Shown in pieces: positions 42,840-52,235 of a stretch of 64,000 nt of DNA (position 1 is the first letter of the stretch; every line of letters starts with the position of its first letter). The translations under genes and the position numbers were made by a program. Source of the stretch: Porticoccaceae bacterium (lineage in GTDB: Bacteria > Pseudomonadota > Gammaproteobacteria > Pseudomonadales > Porticoccaceae); assembly GCA_029238255.1 (NCBI GenBank), contig JAQWGK010000061.1, positions 1 to 64,000 on the forward strand. Direction: 5' to 3'. Under the pieces are notes generated by a model, which had not been told where the DNA came from, did no database searches, and saw only the letters and a list, made by a program, of their open reading frames with translations.

Positions 42840-43697
42840 ATGCACACTCAGAACTTGATTAACATCATTGCCGACCAGTTACCTGAGCTGAATAAGTCTG
42901 AAAGCAAAGTGGCTCAGGTTATTCTGGCTGATCCGGATCGCGCGACCAGTTCGAGTATCGCTGCACTGGCTAAAGCCGCCGGGGTAAGCGAGCCTAGCGT
43001 CAATCGTTTTTGTAAGCGCTTTAATGCTGCCGGATTTCCCGATTTTAAACTTAAACTGGCCAAGGCTCTGGTTAGCGGTGTGCGCTTTGTTAATCGCAAT
43101 GTAGATCCAGAGGACGATGTCAGCAGTTATACGCCAAAGATTTTCGATAGCACGATTAATAATCTAGCTATGGTTCGTGATCGAATAAGTCATAGCATTG
43201 TTAATCAAGTAGTTGATAAGTTAATTCAAGCCAAGCGAATTTACTTTTTTGGGCTGGGTGCCTCTGGCTCAGTAGCGCGAGATGCTGAGAATAAATTTTT
43301 CCGTTTTAATCTACCAGTCTCATTTCACGATGATGTTTTGATGCAGCGCATGCTGGCATCCACTGGTGGCACTGGCGATGTATTCTTTTTTATCTCCCAT
43401 ACAGGCCGCACCAAAGAGGTTGTTGAAGTTGCCGAAATTGCCAAGGCCAACGGTTCTACGGTTATAGGTTTAACCGCGCCAGATTCACCCTTGGCTTCTA
43501 TCAGCAGCGTGACTCTGGAAGTAGAGGTTCCGGAAAATACCGATGAATATATGCCAATGACATCGCGTATTGTGCACCTTGTTATTCTCGATGTACTGGC
43601 GACTGGCGTTACCTTGCGTCGTGGTCCTGACTTCCTGCCCCATCTGGAAAAAATCAAAAACAGTCTGAAATCGACTCGCTATATAAAAGATAGTTGA
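42840..43697 (+). CDS. hexR: RpiR-family regulator HexR
   Basis: HTH_6 plus SIS domain (YFFGLGASGSVARDAENKFFRFN; FFISHTGRTKEVVEVAEIAKANG); divergent from gap. Confidence 0.92.
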   Translation: MHTQNLINIIADQLPELNKSESKVAQVILADPDRATSSSIAALAKAAGVSEPSVNRFCKRFNAAGFPDFKLKLAKALVSGVRFVNRNVDPEDDVSSYTPKIFDSTINNLAMVRDRISHSIVNQVVDKLIQAKRIYFFGLGASGSVARDAENKFFRFNLPVSFHDDVLMQRMLASTGGTGDVFFFISHTGRTKEVVEVAEIAKANGSTVIGLTAPDSPLASISSVTLEVEVPENTDEYMPMTSRIVHLVILDVLATGVTLRRGPDFLPHLEKIKNSLKSTRYIKDS

Positions 43698-43818
43698 GTC
43701 AAGCTAAGCGTTCTTCCGAGCTGAGGCGCTAACCCTTTGGCTCGGATAGACTTAGGCGTAGCTAGGGATTTACACTAGACTACTGGTAATAAAATTATCC
43801 CTTTTGAGGCTTTTCCCT

Positions 43819-45756
43819 ATGTCCGATTTCCCTGCGCACCCTGTACCCCAGCAATGGGCCAACTCCGCCTGGATTGATGATTCGACATATCAGGCTATGT
43901 ACCGCCAGTCCGTTGAAAACCCGGAGCAGTTCTGGGGTGATCAGGCAGCGCAGTTTTTAACCTGGGAGAGTCCCTGGGACAGGGTTTGCGAAACAGATAT
44001 CTCAAAGGGTGACGCAGCATGGTTTGCCGGCGGTAAGCTCAATGTCGCCGTCAACTGTATAGATCGACACCTGCATTCGAGATCCGACCAAAAGGCGATT
44101 ATTTGGGAAGGTGATGAACCCTCCGATGATCTGCAAATCAGTTATAAAGAGTTACACGAAAACGTTTCTCGTCTAGGCAATGTTCTCCGTGATCGCGGGG
44201 TAAAGAAGGGCGATCGGGTCTGTATCTATATGCCGATGATTCCCGAAGCTGCCTATGCAATGCTGGCCTGTGCGCGAATTGGCGCAGTTCACTCGGTCGT
44301 GTTTGGCGGTTTTTCTCCAGAGGCGCTAAAGGATCGTATTCTCGATTCCGACTGTCAGGTGGTGATTACCGCCGACGAAGGGGTTCGTGCCGGCAAGCCT
44401 ATTCCCCTAAAAGCCAATACAGATAAGGCGCTGGCCAACTGTCCCAATGTTCATACCTCTGTGGTTGTAAGGCGCACCGGCGGCGCCATCGATTGGACTG
44501 AGAATCGCGATATCTGGTACCAGCAATCCATAGAAGCTGTATCCGCGGATTGCCCGCCAGAAATGATGGATGCAGAAGACCCGCTGTTTATTCTCTATAC
44601 CTCCGGTTCCACCGGCAAGCCCAAGGGCGTGGTGCACAGTACCGGTGGCTACTTGCTAATGGCCGCCATGACCCATAAATATACCTTTGATTATAAAGAT
44701 GGCGATGTTTTCTGGTGCACCGCCGATGTTGGCTGGGTGACCGGCCATAGCTATTCGCTCTACGGCCCTCTGTGCAATGGCGCTATTACCCTGATGTTTG
44801 AAGGTGTGCCTACCTATCCTGATGCTTCAAGATTCTGGCAGGTGATAGACAAACATCAGGTCAGCCAGTTTTATACAGCGCCAACCGCCATTAGAGCGTT
44901 GATGGGTAGCGGCGATAACTGGGTTAACTGTACTTCGCGAAGCTCCTTAAAACTTTTGGGCACAGTGGGTGAGCCGATTAACCCAGAGGCTTGGGAGTGG
45001 TACTACCGAGTGGTTGGCGACTCTCGCTGTCCGATTGTTGATACCTGGTGGCAGACCGAGACCGGTGCCCATATGTTGACGCCTCTTCCCGGAGCAACTG
45101 CTCTAAAACCCGGTTCTGCAACGCGCCCATTCTTTGGTGTGCAGCCGGTATTACTCGATGCTGAAGGCGCTGAGATTGAGGGGGAAGGTGAGGGGCTGCT
45201 GATGATTAAGGCTTCCTGGCCAAGTCAGATACGAACTATTTACGGTGACCATCAGCGTTTTATTGATACCTATTTTGGTGCTTATCCGTATTACTACTTT
45301 ACCGGCGATGGTGCGCGGCGTGATAAGGATGGTTATTACTGGATAACCGGTCGCGTTGATGATGTGTTGAATATCTCTGGCCACCGAATGGGTACAGCCG
45401 AGGTTGAGAGTGCGCTGGTACTGCACAGGGATATTGCCGAGGCCGCTGTTGTGGGTTATCCCCACGATATAAAGGGGCAGGGCATCTATTGTTATGTCAC
45501 GCCTATGACTGGTATTGAGCCAGATCAGGCACTGCGTGATGAGCTAGTGGCACTCTGTGCTAAAGAGATCGGCCCAATTGCCAAGCCCGATATTATTCAG
45601 TGGGCACCGGGGTTGCCTAAAACCCGCTCTGGAAAAATTATGCGGCGGATACTGCGCAAAGTTGCGGCCAACGAATTAGATAGTTTAGGTGATACATCGA
45701 CACTGGCAGACCCTTCGGTTGTCGAAGAGTTGATTGCCAAGCGGATTAATAAGTAG
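43819..45756 (+). CDS. acs: Acetyl-CoA synthetase
   Basis: [56 protein letters not shown]. Confidence 0.97.
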   Translation: MSDFPAHPVPQQWANSAWIDDSTYQAMYRQSVENPEQFWGDQAAQFLTWESPWDRVCETDISKGDAAWFAGGKLNVAVNCIDRHLHSRSDQKAIIWEGDEPSDDLQISYKELHENVSRLGNVLRDRGVKKGDRVCIYMPMIPEAAYAMLACARIGAVHSVVFGGFSPEALKDRILDSDCQVVITADEGVRAGKPIPLKANTDKALANCPNVHTSVVVRRTGGAIDWTENRDIWYQQSIEAVSADCPPEMMDAEDPLFILYTSGSTGKPKGVVHSTGGYLLMAAMTHKYTFDYKDGDVFWCTADVGWVTGHSYSLYGPLCNGAITLMFEGVPTYPDASRFWQVIDKHQVSQFYTAPTAIRALMGSGDNWVNCTSRSSLKLLGTVGEPINPEAWEWYYRVVGDSRCPIVDTWWQTETGAHMLTPLPGATALKPGSATRPFFGVQPVLLDAEGAEIEGEGEGLLMIKASWPSQIRTIYGDHQRFIDTYFGAYPYYYFTGDGARRDKDGYYWITGRVDDVLNISGHRMGTAEVESALVLHRDIAEAAVVGYPHDIKGQGIYCYVTPMTGIEPDQALRDELVALCAKEIGPIAKPDIIQWAPGLPKTRSGKIMRRILRKVAANELDSLGDTSTLADPSVVEELIAKRINK

Positions 45757-45770
45757 CGGGTTAATAAATA
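45741..45770. repeat. 2 x 15 bp tandem duplication across the acs stop codon
   Basis: GCGGATTAATAAGTA / GCGGGTTAATAAATA. Confidence 0.85.
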
Positions 45771-45800
45771 AACATCCATTACTGTGTATAAGGTTTCACT

Positions 45801-46679
45801 ATGAGGAAGTTAATCTTTTCTCTACTGGTTGTTGTGCTGGTTTATATCATTTTATTGATTTGGCCGACCGATAATCGTGTAGCGGATATCCCTTTTTACG
45901 GGGATAACACTTTCAATGTTATCGCCCATGGTAATGGGCGCGCTCTGCAGCCGGGAAATACCCTGGAGGCTGCGGCCAATGCACTGGCTGTTGGAACTGA
46001 TATTCTTGAGCTAGATGTCCATTTGACGGCCGATAATATATTGGTTGTGCGCCACGATGAAACCATCGACTCAACAACTAATGGCAGCGGCAGGATTGCC
46101 GATATGACGCTAGCTGAGTTATCATTGTTCGAAGTGGGATTTAATGAGTACGACTACCCAGATAAAGTTGCTAAAAAAGGCATTCGCATTCCGACTCTGG
46201 AGTCGCTGTTTGTTGCTTTTCCGACCAATCGATTTTTAATTGAGATAAAGCCTGAGATTTCCAAAACGGGCCACAAGCTATGTCGCTTGGTTAAAGATTA
46301 CGGATTGATGGACCAGGTAATAATTGGGTCTTTTTATTCGTCCGTTTTAAAGTCTTTTCGGCAGTACTGCCCTGAGGTTCCAACTTCACTGGGTGAAGAG
46401 GAAGCGAGATGGATGGTTATACTGAGCTGGCTTGGATTAGGGCATCTCTATAATCCGCCGGGTTACTCAGTGCAGTTACCTCTTGAGGAGGATGGCATAA
46501 GAATCGTTTCAGAGTCATTGGTTGAAGCCATTCACGGGCTTAATTTAAAGCTTGATGTCTGGACGGTTAATAATGTGAATGAAATGGCAGGTCTTATCGA
46601 GTTGGGCGTTGATGGTATTATTACTGATCGGCCTGATTTACTTGATGGGGTTTTAGAGAATAGAAGAGCAATTTTTTAA
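45801..46679 (+). CDS. Glycerophosphodiester phosphodiesterase, N-terminal membrane anchor
   Basis: VIAHGNGRALQPGNTLEAAANALAVGTDILELDVHLTADNILVVRHDETIDSTTNGSG. Confidence 0.9.
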   Translation: MRKLIFSLLVVVLVYIILLIWPTDNRVADIPFYGDNTFNVIAHGNGRALQPGNTLEAAANALAVGTDILELDVHLTADNILVVRHDETIDSTTNGSGRIADMTLAELSLFEVGFNEYDYPDKVAKKGIRIPTLESLFVAFPTNRFLIEIKPEISKTGHKLCRLVKDYGLMDQVIIGSFYSSVLKSFRQYCPEVPTSLGEEEARWMVILSWLGLGHLYNPPGYSVQLPLEEDGIRIVSESLVEAIHGLNLKLDVWTVNNVNEMAGLIELGVDGIITDRPDLLDGVLENRRAIF

Positions 46680-46701
46680 TTGTTGAACAATAATAAACTG
46701 G

Positions 46702-46746
46702 CAATCCAATGAAATATTGCCTAAAAATTGTTACATCATTGGATTG
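46702..46746. promoter_or_regulatory. 11-bp perfect inverted repeat CAATCCAATGA-N23-TCATTGGATTG upstream of XRE gene
   Basis: Direct reading; both arms lie in the spacer 5' of the 46778 gene. Confidence 0.65.
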
Positions 46747-46777
46747 TAAATAACAGTATCGAAGATGAGTGATAAAC

Positions 46778-47095
46778 ATGGGTAAAGAACTAGCACGCCT
46801 AATGGCAAAAGAAGGTATCTCCCAGAGTGGGCTGTCCAGAGCCACTGGGGTTCCGCAGCCAACTATTAACCGTATCCTTAGTCAGGTTACCCAGGATCCG
46901 CGCCGTGATTCCATGGCGGCACTGGCCAATTATTTTGGTGTGCCTATAGATTCTCTCTATTCCAACGCGTTGCCTAAAAAGGGTTCCAACAAAAAGATTA
47001 ACTCCGTTGAAGAGATCTACAGCAGAATTTTAGGTCTATCCAAAACTGAGCGTTCAAAACTTTTTTCAAAAGTCGCCGACAGGTTTAATCAGTAA
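46778..47095 (+). CDS. XRE-family HTH regulator
   Basis: LARLMAKEGISQSGLSRATGVPQPTINRILSQVTQDPRRDSMAALANYFGVPIDSLY. Confidence 0.88.
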   Translation: MGKELARLMAKEGISQSGLSRATGVPQPTINRILSQVTQDPRRDSMAALANYFGVPIDSLYSNALPKKGSNKKINSVEEIYSRILGLSKTERSKLFSKVADRFNQ

Positions 47096-47112
47096 TTGAC
47101 TCAAATTACGGC

Positions 47113-47280
47113 TTATTTTTGAGTAAATTGCTCCAGCAGATCAACCAGCTGCAATTTTCTATCATCGCTAACGCTATGAATCAGGGCTTCAAATTCCATG
47201 AGGCCCGCAGCAAACTTCTCTTCCAATACCTTTTGATTAATAAGGTTCTCGCTTTTAACGCTTGTATCAAGATTTAACAT
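47113..47280 (-). CDS. Putative small protein, 55 aa (MLNLDTSVKSENLINQKVLEEKFAAGLMEFEALIHSVSDDRKLQLVDLLEQFTQK)
   Basis: Uninterrupted ATG-to-TAA ORF below the track cutoff, in an otherwise empty gap; amphipathic, acidic; weak Shine-Dalgarno. Confidence 0.5.
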   Translation of the reverse strand: MLNLDTSVKSENLINQKVLEEKFAAGLMEFEALIHSVSDDRKLQLVDLLEQFTQK

Positions 47281-47620
47281 AAAGGGTCTCGTTTGGGGCT
47301 CTTGGTGTTTAGTTTTAGCCTTTATAAATAGCTTTTAATAACAAGTCCGTTTGTATATTAGTCCTGATTTACGGCGTTTATTCTTATTGATTTCTGAACC
47401 CCAGGGAATAGCCTTTGCGTACTAATACTTTAGTATTAGATTAGTTTGCCAGTTTTGATCGGGTATCTTGGCTGTTCAATTGAAATACAACGACTGATTT
47501 TTTAATCGTTTGATAGCCACTGAATGCAGGTTAGATTGTTGCTTTCTATAGATATGCCTGTATAAAAGAGTATTCTGAGTACATTATTTCTAAAAAACTG
47601 ATAAATCTGAGGATGCTGAA

Positions 47621-48253
47621 TTGGATACTGGATTTTGGTTTTCTGTCACTCTGGCCTGTCTGCTCGGCGCTATGTCACCGGGTCCCAGTCTTGCGGTAAT
47701 TGTTAATTTATCCATAGCTCAGGGTCGGATTGCGGGCATCATAGCGGCAATCAGCCACGGCTTGATGATAGGTTTATTTGCCTTTGCTACAGCTTCCGGA
47801 TTAGTGGTTATTGTCGATCGCAATCCGTTGATTTTCAATGCAGTGCAAATAGCCGGCTGTGTATTTCTCATCTGGATGGCGCTTAAATTGCTGTTCGCAA
47901 CCCCTAGCCGTGAAAACTATTCAGTAGTTACAGCCCAATCTTCCAAATGGTTGGCCGCGCGGGACGGGCTATTGATCGCTCTGGTTAACCCGAAGATTAT
48001 TATTTTCTTTAGCGCGCTATTCAGTCAGTTTGTCGATGCCAATAGTCAGCTCTGGGAGAAAACACTGCTGGCGCTGATTGCTGGCACTGTTGATATGCTC
48101 TGGTATATGTTGATGGCTGTGGTTATTTCAAGCGCAACGTCCAACTCTGCTTCACTGATGGCATACCAGATATATGGTCACTGGCTGGATAAACTGTTTG
48201 CACTTGTATTATTAGTGATAGCTGCAGGTTTTATTATTCAAATTATTGGCTGA
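47621..48253 (+). CDS. LysE/RhtB-family exporter
   Basis: LLGAMSPGPSLAVIVNLSIAQGRIAGIIAAISHG; TTG start. Confidence 0.88.
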   Translation: MDTGFWFSVTLACLLGAMSPGPSLAVIVNLSIAQGRIAGIIAAISHGLMIGLFAFATASGLVVIVDRNPLIFNAVQIAGCVFLIWMALKLLFATPSRENYSVVTAQSSKWLAARDGLLIALVNPKIIIFFSALFSQFVDANSQLWEKTLLALIAGTVDMLWYMLMAVVISSATSNSASLMAYQIYGHWLDKLFALVLLVIAAGFIIQIIG

Positions 48254-48301
48254 ACAGGCTATATACTAAGGCTTACCTGATATTTTTAACGAGATTAATC
48301 T

Positions 48302-48973
48302 GTGACGACTTCCTATAAACAACTTTATAAATTGGCCGCGAAAAATCGTGGGGGTGCCGATCAGCTTGAGGCAATACTGCCGCGGGCAAAGACTGCTAAA
48401 GAGCTGGCTTCTCAGGCGGATAGTCGCTATCTGTCGATGATGACCCGCTGTGTTTTTCGCGCCGGTTTTGTCTGGCGGGTGATAGATAATAAATGGCCGG
48501 GTTTTGAGGCGGCCTTTGCTGAATTTAACCCTTTGGCTATTGCCCATTTTAGCGATGAAAAACTGGAAGAGTTGGCTAAGGACACAAGGATTGTTCGCAA
48601 CTTCACTAAAATTGTCTCGGTCAGGCACAACGCTATGTATGTGCTGGATAAGCAGCATAGCCATGGCAGCTTTGCCCAGTTTATTGCCGATTGGCCAGAG
48701 GATGATTTGATTGGTCTGTGGCTGGAGCTGAAAAAAAATGGCTCAAGGTTGGGGGGCAACTCTGGGCCGATGATGTTGCGCAGCATGGGCAAGGATACTT
48801 TTCTGCTTAGCAAAGATGTCTGTGATGCGTTGATCAATCAGGGTCTGATGAAGAAATTTAGCCCGACAGCGCAGCGGGATTTGCGTCTGGTGGCCCAGGT
48901 TTTTGCCGATCTGCGTGAGCAGTCGGGTCGATCTCTGTGTGAGATTAGCCGGATTCTTGCCTGTACGGTCTAA
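48302..48973 (+). CDS. DNA-3-methyladenine glycosylase I family protein
   Basis: YLSMMTRCVFRAGFVWRVIDNKWPGFEAAFAEFNP; LGGNSGPMMLRSMGKDTFLL. Confidence 0.8.
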   Translation: MTTSYKQLYKLAAKNRGGADQLEAILPRAKTAKELASQADSRYLSMMTRCVFRAGFVWRVIDNKWPGFEAAFAEFNPLAIAHFSDEKLEELAKDTRIVRNFTKIVSVRHNAMYVLDKQHSHGSFAQFIADWPEDDLIGLWLELKKNGSRLGGNSGPMMLRSMGKDTFLLSKDVCDALINQGLMKKFSPTAQRDLRLVAQVFADLREQSGRSLCEISRILACTV

Positions 48974-49065
48974 CTGCAATAACGCTTGTAGATAGTCTCT
49001 GATTTATCTCAATTTGAGCGTATTTTTTATACCTTCTCAGCAGTGCAGTGTTATCATGCCTGCGT

Positions 49066-49140
49066 TTCCTAAGGGGCGGCCGAGCAATTGGGCCTGAGAT
49101 GTACCCTTTGAACCTGATCCGGATTATACCGGCGTAGGAA
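49066..49140 (+). ncRNA. TPP (THI-element) riboswitch
   Basis: TTCCTAAGGGGCGGCC...GGGCCTGAGATGTACCCTTTGAACCTGATCCGGATTATACCGGCGTAGGAA; conserved CUGAGA and ACCUGAUCYGGAUYAURCCGGCGUAGGAA cores. Confidence 0.95.
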
Positions 49141-49223
49141 TAGGACTATTAGCAAGTTTGCCTTTCACCACGTCTTTTGACTCCGGGTCTCCTTAACTTT
49201 CATTAATGTTACTGAGGCTCAAT

Positions 49224-51344
49224 ATGAATTTTTATCTCACCATTCTGAATACTGCCCTAAATACCGCCCGCGGGGCTCTCTTTGCAGCTATTGCTGCGAC
49301 AGTTTTTCTTGGTTCTTCTGCTTTCGCCATTGAAGAAGCGATCAACGAAGTTATCGTCAGCGCAGATTTCCGCGATACTAACCTACTGAGTACTGCTGCC
49401 AGTATCAGTGTAATCGACGGCCAGACCATAGATCGCCGACAGGCGCGCCACCTTGGACAGCTGCTCAATCTGTCACCCAATGTAAACTTTGCCAGTGGCG
49501 CTTCACGTGGTCGTTTTGTGCAGATTCGCGGTATCGGTGAGCGCAGTCAGTTTATTGAACCCCTGAATCCGTCGGTGGGTATCCTTGTTGATGGTATTGA
49601 TTTTACTGGTATCGCTGGCGCAGCTACGACTCTGGATATCCAGCAGGTTGAAATACTGCGTGGGCCTCAGGGTACTCTTTATGGTGCCAATGCTCTCGCC
49701 GGTCTGATTAACCTTAAGTCCAATCAGCCCACTGAGCAGACTCAGGGTAACTTTGAGGTCTCTCTGGGTGACTACAATACTCAGACAGTCAGTGCTGCTG
49801 TTGGAGGGATGCTAACTAAGGATTTGGGTGCCCGAGTCGCAGTGCAGCAGCACAGCAGCGATGGCTATATCAGCAATGATTTTCTTAAGCGCGACGATAC
49901 TGACAATATTGATGAGCTCAGTCTGCGTTCAATTCTGGACTGGCAAGCCAGTGCAGTTTTGGCCCTTAAGCTAACGGTTTTCCATGTTAATGCAGACAAT
50001 GGTTACGATGCTTTTTCTCTGGATAATACCCGCCAGACCCTCTCCGATACTCCCGGCCATGATCGCCATAAGTCCACGGCCTTTGCTGTTGAGAGTAACT
50101 GGCAGGCCAACGATAGTTTTGAGCTGGTAGGTCTACTCAGCTTTGCCGATAACGATCTTGAGTACGGCTACGATGAAGACTGGGCATTCCCGGATATCTG
50201 TACGGGTGAGCCCTGTGAAGGCTGGGAGTACAACTCAGTGGATAACTATATTCGCGAGCGCAAAAACGCCACCGTTGATCTCAAGCTGGTTTCTACGGAA
50301 GGCGGCAGAATCCTCAATAACAGCAGTGACTGGGTGCTAGGTGCTTACTGGCGTGATCAGGATGAACAGCTGCTGCGTCAATACACATACGCGGATGGCG
50401 ACTTCACCAGCGATTTTGAAACGGATAATCAGGCTGTTTATGGGCAGCTTGATACGCAGCTCTCAGACAGGCTGACATTGACCTCAGGCCTGCGTTTTGA
50501 GCAGCGTAGAGCCAATTATGTGGATAGCCAGAACATTGCTCACGGCGTTGATGAGAGCCTCTGGGGTGGTCGTCTTGCGCTTAATTACCAGCTCTCTGAT
50601 CAGAATATGGTTTACGGGTTAATTTCCCGTGGCTACAAAGCGGGTGGCGTAAACAGTGACCCGGCTCTTAGCGCGGAAGATCGCGAGTTTGATACGGAGA
50701 TAATGTGGAACCTTGAAACCGGTGTTAAGGGGCTGTGGTTAGATAATCAATTGCAGGCTCAGGTATCTGCTTTCTATCAAAAGCGCGATGATATCCAGAT
50801 TAAGCAGTCGCTGGTTCAGTCGCGAGAAGACAGCAGCGCCTCTGATTTCACTGATTATTTTGGCAACTCAGCAAATGGCAGTAACTATGGTCTTGAGGTT
50901 GAGTTGAACTGGTTTGCCAGCGAGACTGTGGCGGTTTTTGCCAGCCTAGGCTGGTTGGAAACCCAGTATGATATTCCTCTTTCGGAAGATCTGGACAGTC
51001 GTCAGCAGGCCCATGCGCCAAACTACCAATTTGCTCTGGGTACCAGCTTTCAGATCAATCAAAATCTGGCATTAACTGTTGATATAGAGGGTAAAGATCA
51101 ATTTTTCCTCTCGTCCAGTCAAAATAAAAAAACTGAGTCTTATGAGCTGTTAAATGCCAACTTAGCCTATAGGTTGGGTGATTGGCAGCTATCCCTATGG
51201 GGTCGCAATTTAACCGATGAAGATGTGATTGTGCGCGGCTTTGGTGGTTTTGGTAATGACCCGCGCAAGTTCTATGAGACTGAAGCCTATTACCAATACG
51301 GTGAGCCGCGAATGTACGGTGTTAGCGGTAAGTACGATTTTTAA
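49224..51344 (+). CDS. TonB-dependent receptor, probable thiamin transporter
   Basis: Plug and barrel (QIRGIGERSQFIEPLNPSVGILVDGIDF, VEILRGPQGTLYGANALAGLINL); located directly behind the TPP riboswitch. Confidence 0.88.
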   Translation: MNFYLTILNTALNTARGALFAAIAATVFLGSSAFAIEEAINEVIVSADFRDTNLLSTAASISVIDGQTIDRRQARHLGQLLNLSPNVNFASGASRGRFVQIRGIGERSQFIEPLNPSVGILVDGIDFTGIAGAATTLDIQQVEILRGPQGTLYGANALAGLINLKSNQPTEQTQGNFEVSLGDYNTQTVSAAVGGMLTKDLGARVAVQQHSSDGYISNDFLKRDDTDNIDELSLRSILDWQASAVLALKLTVFHVNADNGYDAFSLDNTRQTLSDTPGHDRHKSTAFAVESNWQANDSFELVGLLSFADNDLEYGYDEDWAFPDICTGEPCEGWEYNSVDNYIRERKNATVDLKLVSTEGGRILNNSSDWVLGAYWRDQDEQLLRQYTYADGDFTSDFETDNQAVYGQLDTQLSDRLTLTSGLRFEQRRANYVDSQNIAHGVDESLWGGRLALNYQLSDQNMVYGLISRGYKAGGVNSDPALSAEDREFDTEIMWNLETGVKGLWLDNQLQAQVSAFYQKRDDIQIKQSLVQSREDSSASDFTDYFGNSANGSNYGLEVELNWFASETVAVFASLGWLETQYDIPLSEDLDSRQQAHAPNYQFALGTSFQINQNLALTVDIEGKDQFFLSSSQNKKTESYELLNANLAYRLGDWQLSLWGRNLTDEDVIVRGFGGFGNDPRKFYETEAYYQYGEPRMYGVSGKYDF

Positions 51345-51371
51345 AACAGCAGATTAAAAAGGAGTTTTACT

Positions 51372-51620
51372 ATGCAGGTGACTATCGATATCAGTATGTA
51401 CCCCAACCGGGAGGATTTTATTCCTCCCATTAACGGCTTTATTGAAAAGATTAACCAGTTTGAGAATCTTAAAATCACCACATTTCCCACCAGCACCGTA
51501 GTGCAGGGTGAGTTTGACTATGCCATGCAGGCGGTGCAAAGCACTATAGCCGCCTGTTACAAAGAGTTTAATATGGCCGTCTATGTGGCGAAGATTATTC
51601 CCGGTTACGAGGCACTATAA
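51372..51620 (+). CDS. YkoF-like/MTH1187-fold thiamin-binding family small protein
   Basis: MQVTIDISMYPNREDFIPPINGFIEKINQFENLKITTFPTSTVVQGEFDYAMQAVQSTI; position in the TPP operon. Confidence 0.7.
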   Translation: MQVTIDISMYPNREDFIPPINGFIEKINQFENLKITTFPTSTVVQGEFDYAMQAVQSTIAACYKEFNMAVYVAKIIPGYEAL

Positions 51621-51623
51621 ACA

Positions 51624-52235
51624 ATGTTTGATTGGGTTAATCTTGAAACAGTGGCGGTAGTCCTATCTATCGCCTACCTGCTTCTGGCAATGAAAGAGAA
51701 CAGTCTGTGCTGGTACTGCGCCTTCTTCAGCACAGCTATCTATGTGTGGATTTTTGGTGATGTCAGCCTCTATATGGAGTCGGCACTGAATATCTACTAT
51801 ATGGTGATGGCGGTTTATGGCTGGTATCAGTGGCAGCGGGGTGGTCAGGATCATAGCGGGCTGAAGATTTCCCGTTGGTCGCTTTCCAATCACGCTACGG
51901 CTATTGTGGTTATACTGATAGCCACTTTGGTTTCAGGTTATTTATTGACTGATAATACCGATGCGAGATTGCCCTATCTGGACTCTTTTACCACCTGGGC
52001 CAGCGTGCTTACAACGCTAATGGTGGCGCGCAAGATTATTGAAAACTGGCTGTACTGGGTGGTGATAGATTTTGTCTCGATCTTCCTTTATCTGGATCGG
52101 GGGCTCTACCAAACTGCTGCGCTGTTTGTGCTGTATATAGTGCTTGCCGTAGCCGGTTATATTATTTGGACAAAAAAATATCGTGAGCAACTCACCACAG
52201 AATCCTCAACAGATACTCCAAAAAGCGCTATCTAG
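51624..52235 (+). CDS. pnuT: PnuC-family transporter, probable thiamin transporter PnuT
   Basis: PnuC-like TM protein (AMKENSLCWYCAFFSTAIYVWIFGDVSLYMESALNIYYMVMAVYGWYQW) in a TPP-riboswitch operon. Confidence 0.85.
   Translation: MFDWVNLETVAVVLSIAYLLLAMKENSLCWYCAFFSTAIYVWIFGDVSLYMESALNIYYMVMAVYGWYQWQRGGQDHSGLKISRWSLSNHATAIVVILIATLVSGYLLTDNTDARLPYLDSFTTWASVLTTLMVARKIIENWLYWVVIDFVSIFLYLDRGLYQTAALFVLYIVLAVAGYIIWTKKYREQLTTESSTDTPKSAI

Noticed and set aside
46778-47095. Prophage repressor/mobile island around the XRE gene
   Set aside because: No integrase, phage structural genes or att-like repeats nearby; neighbours are ordinary chromosomal genes
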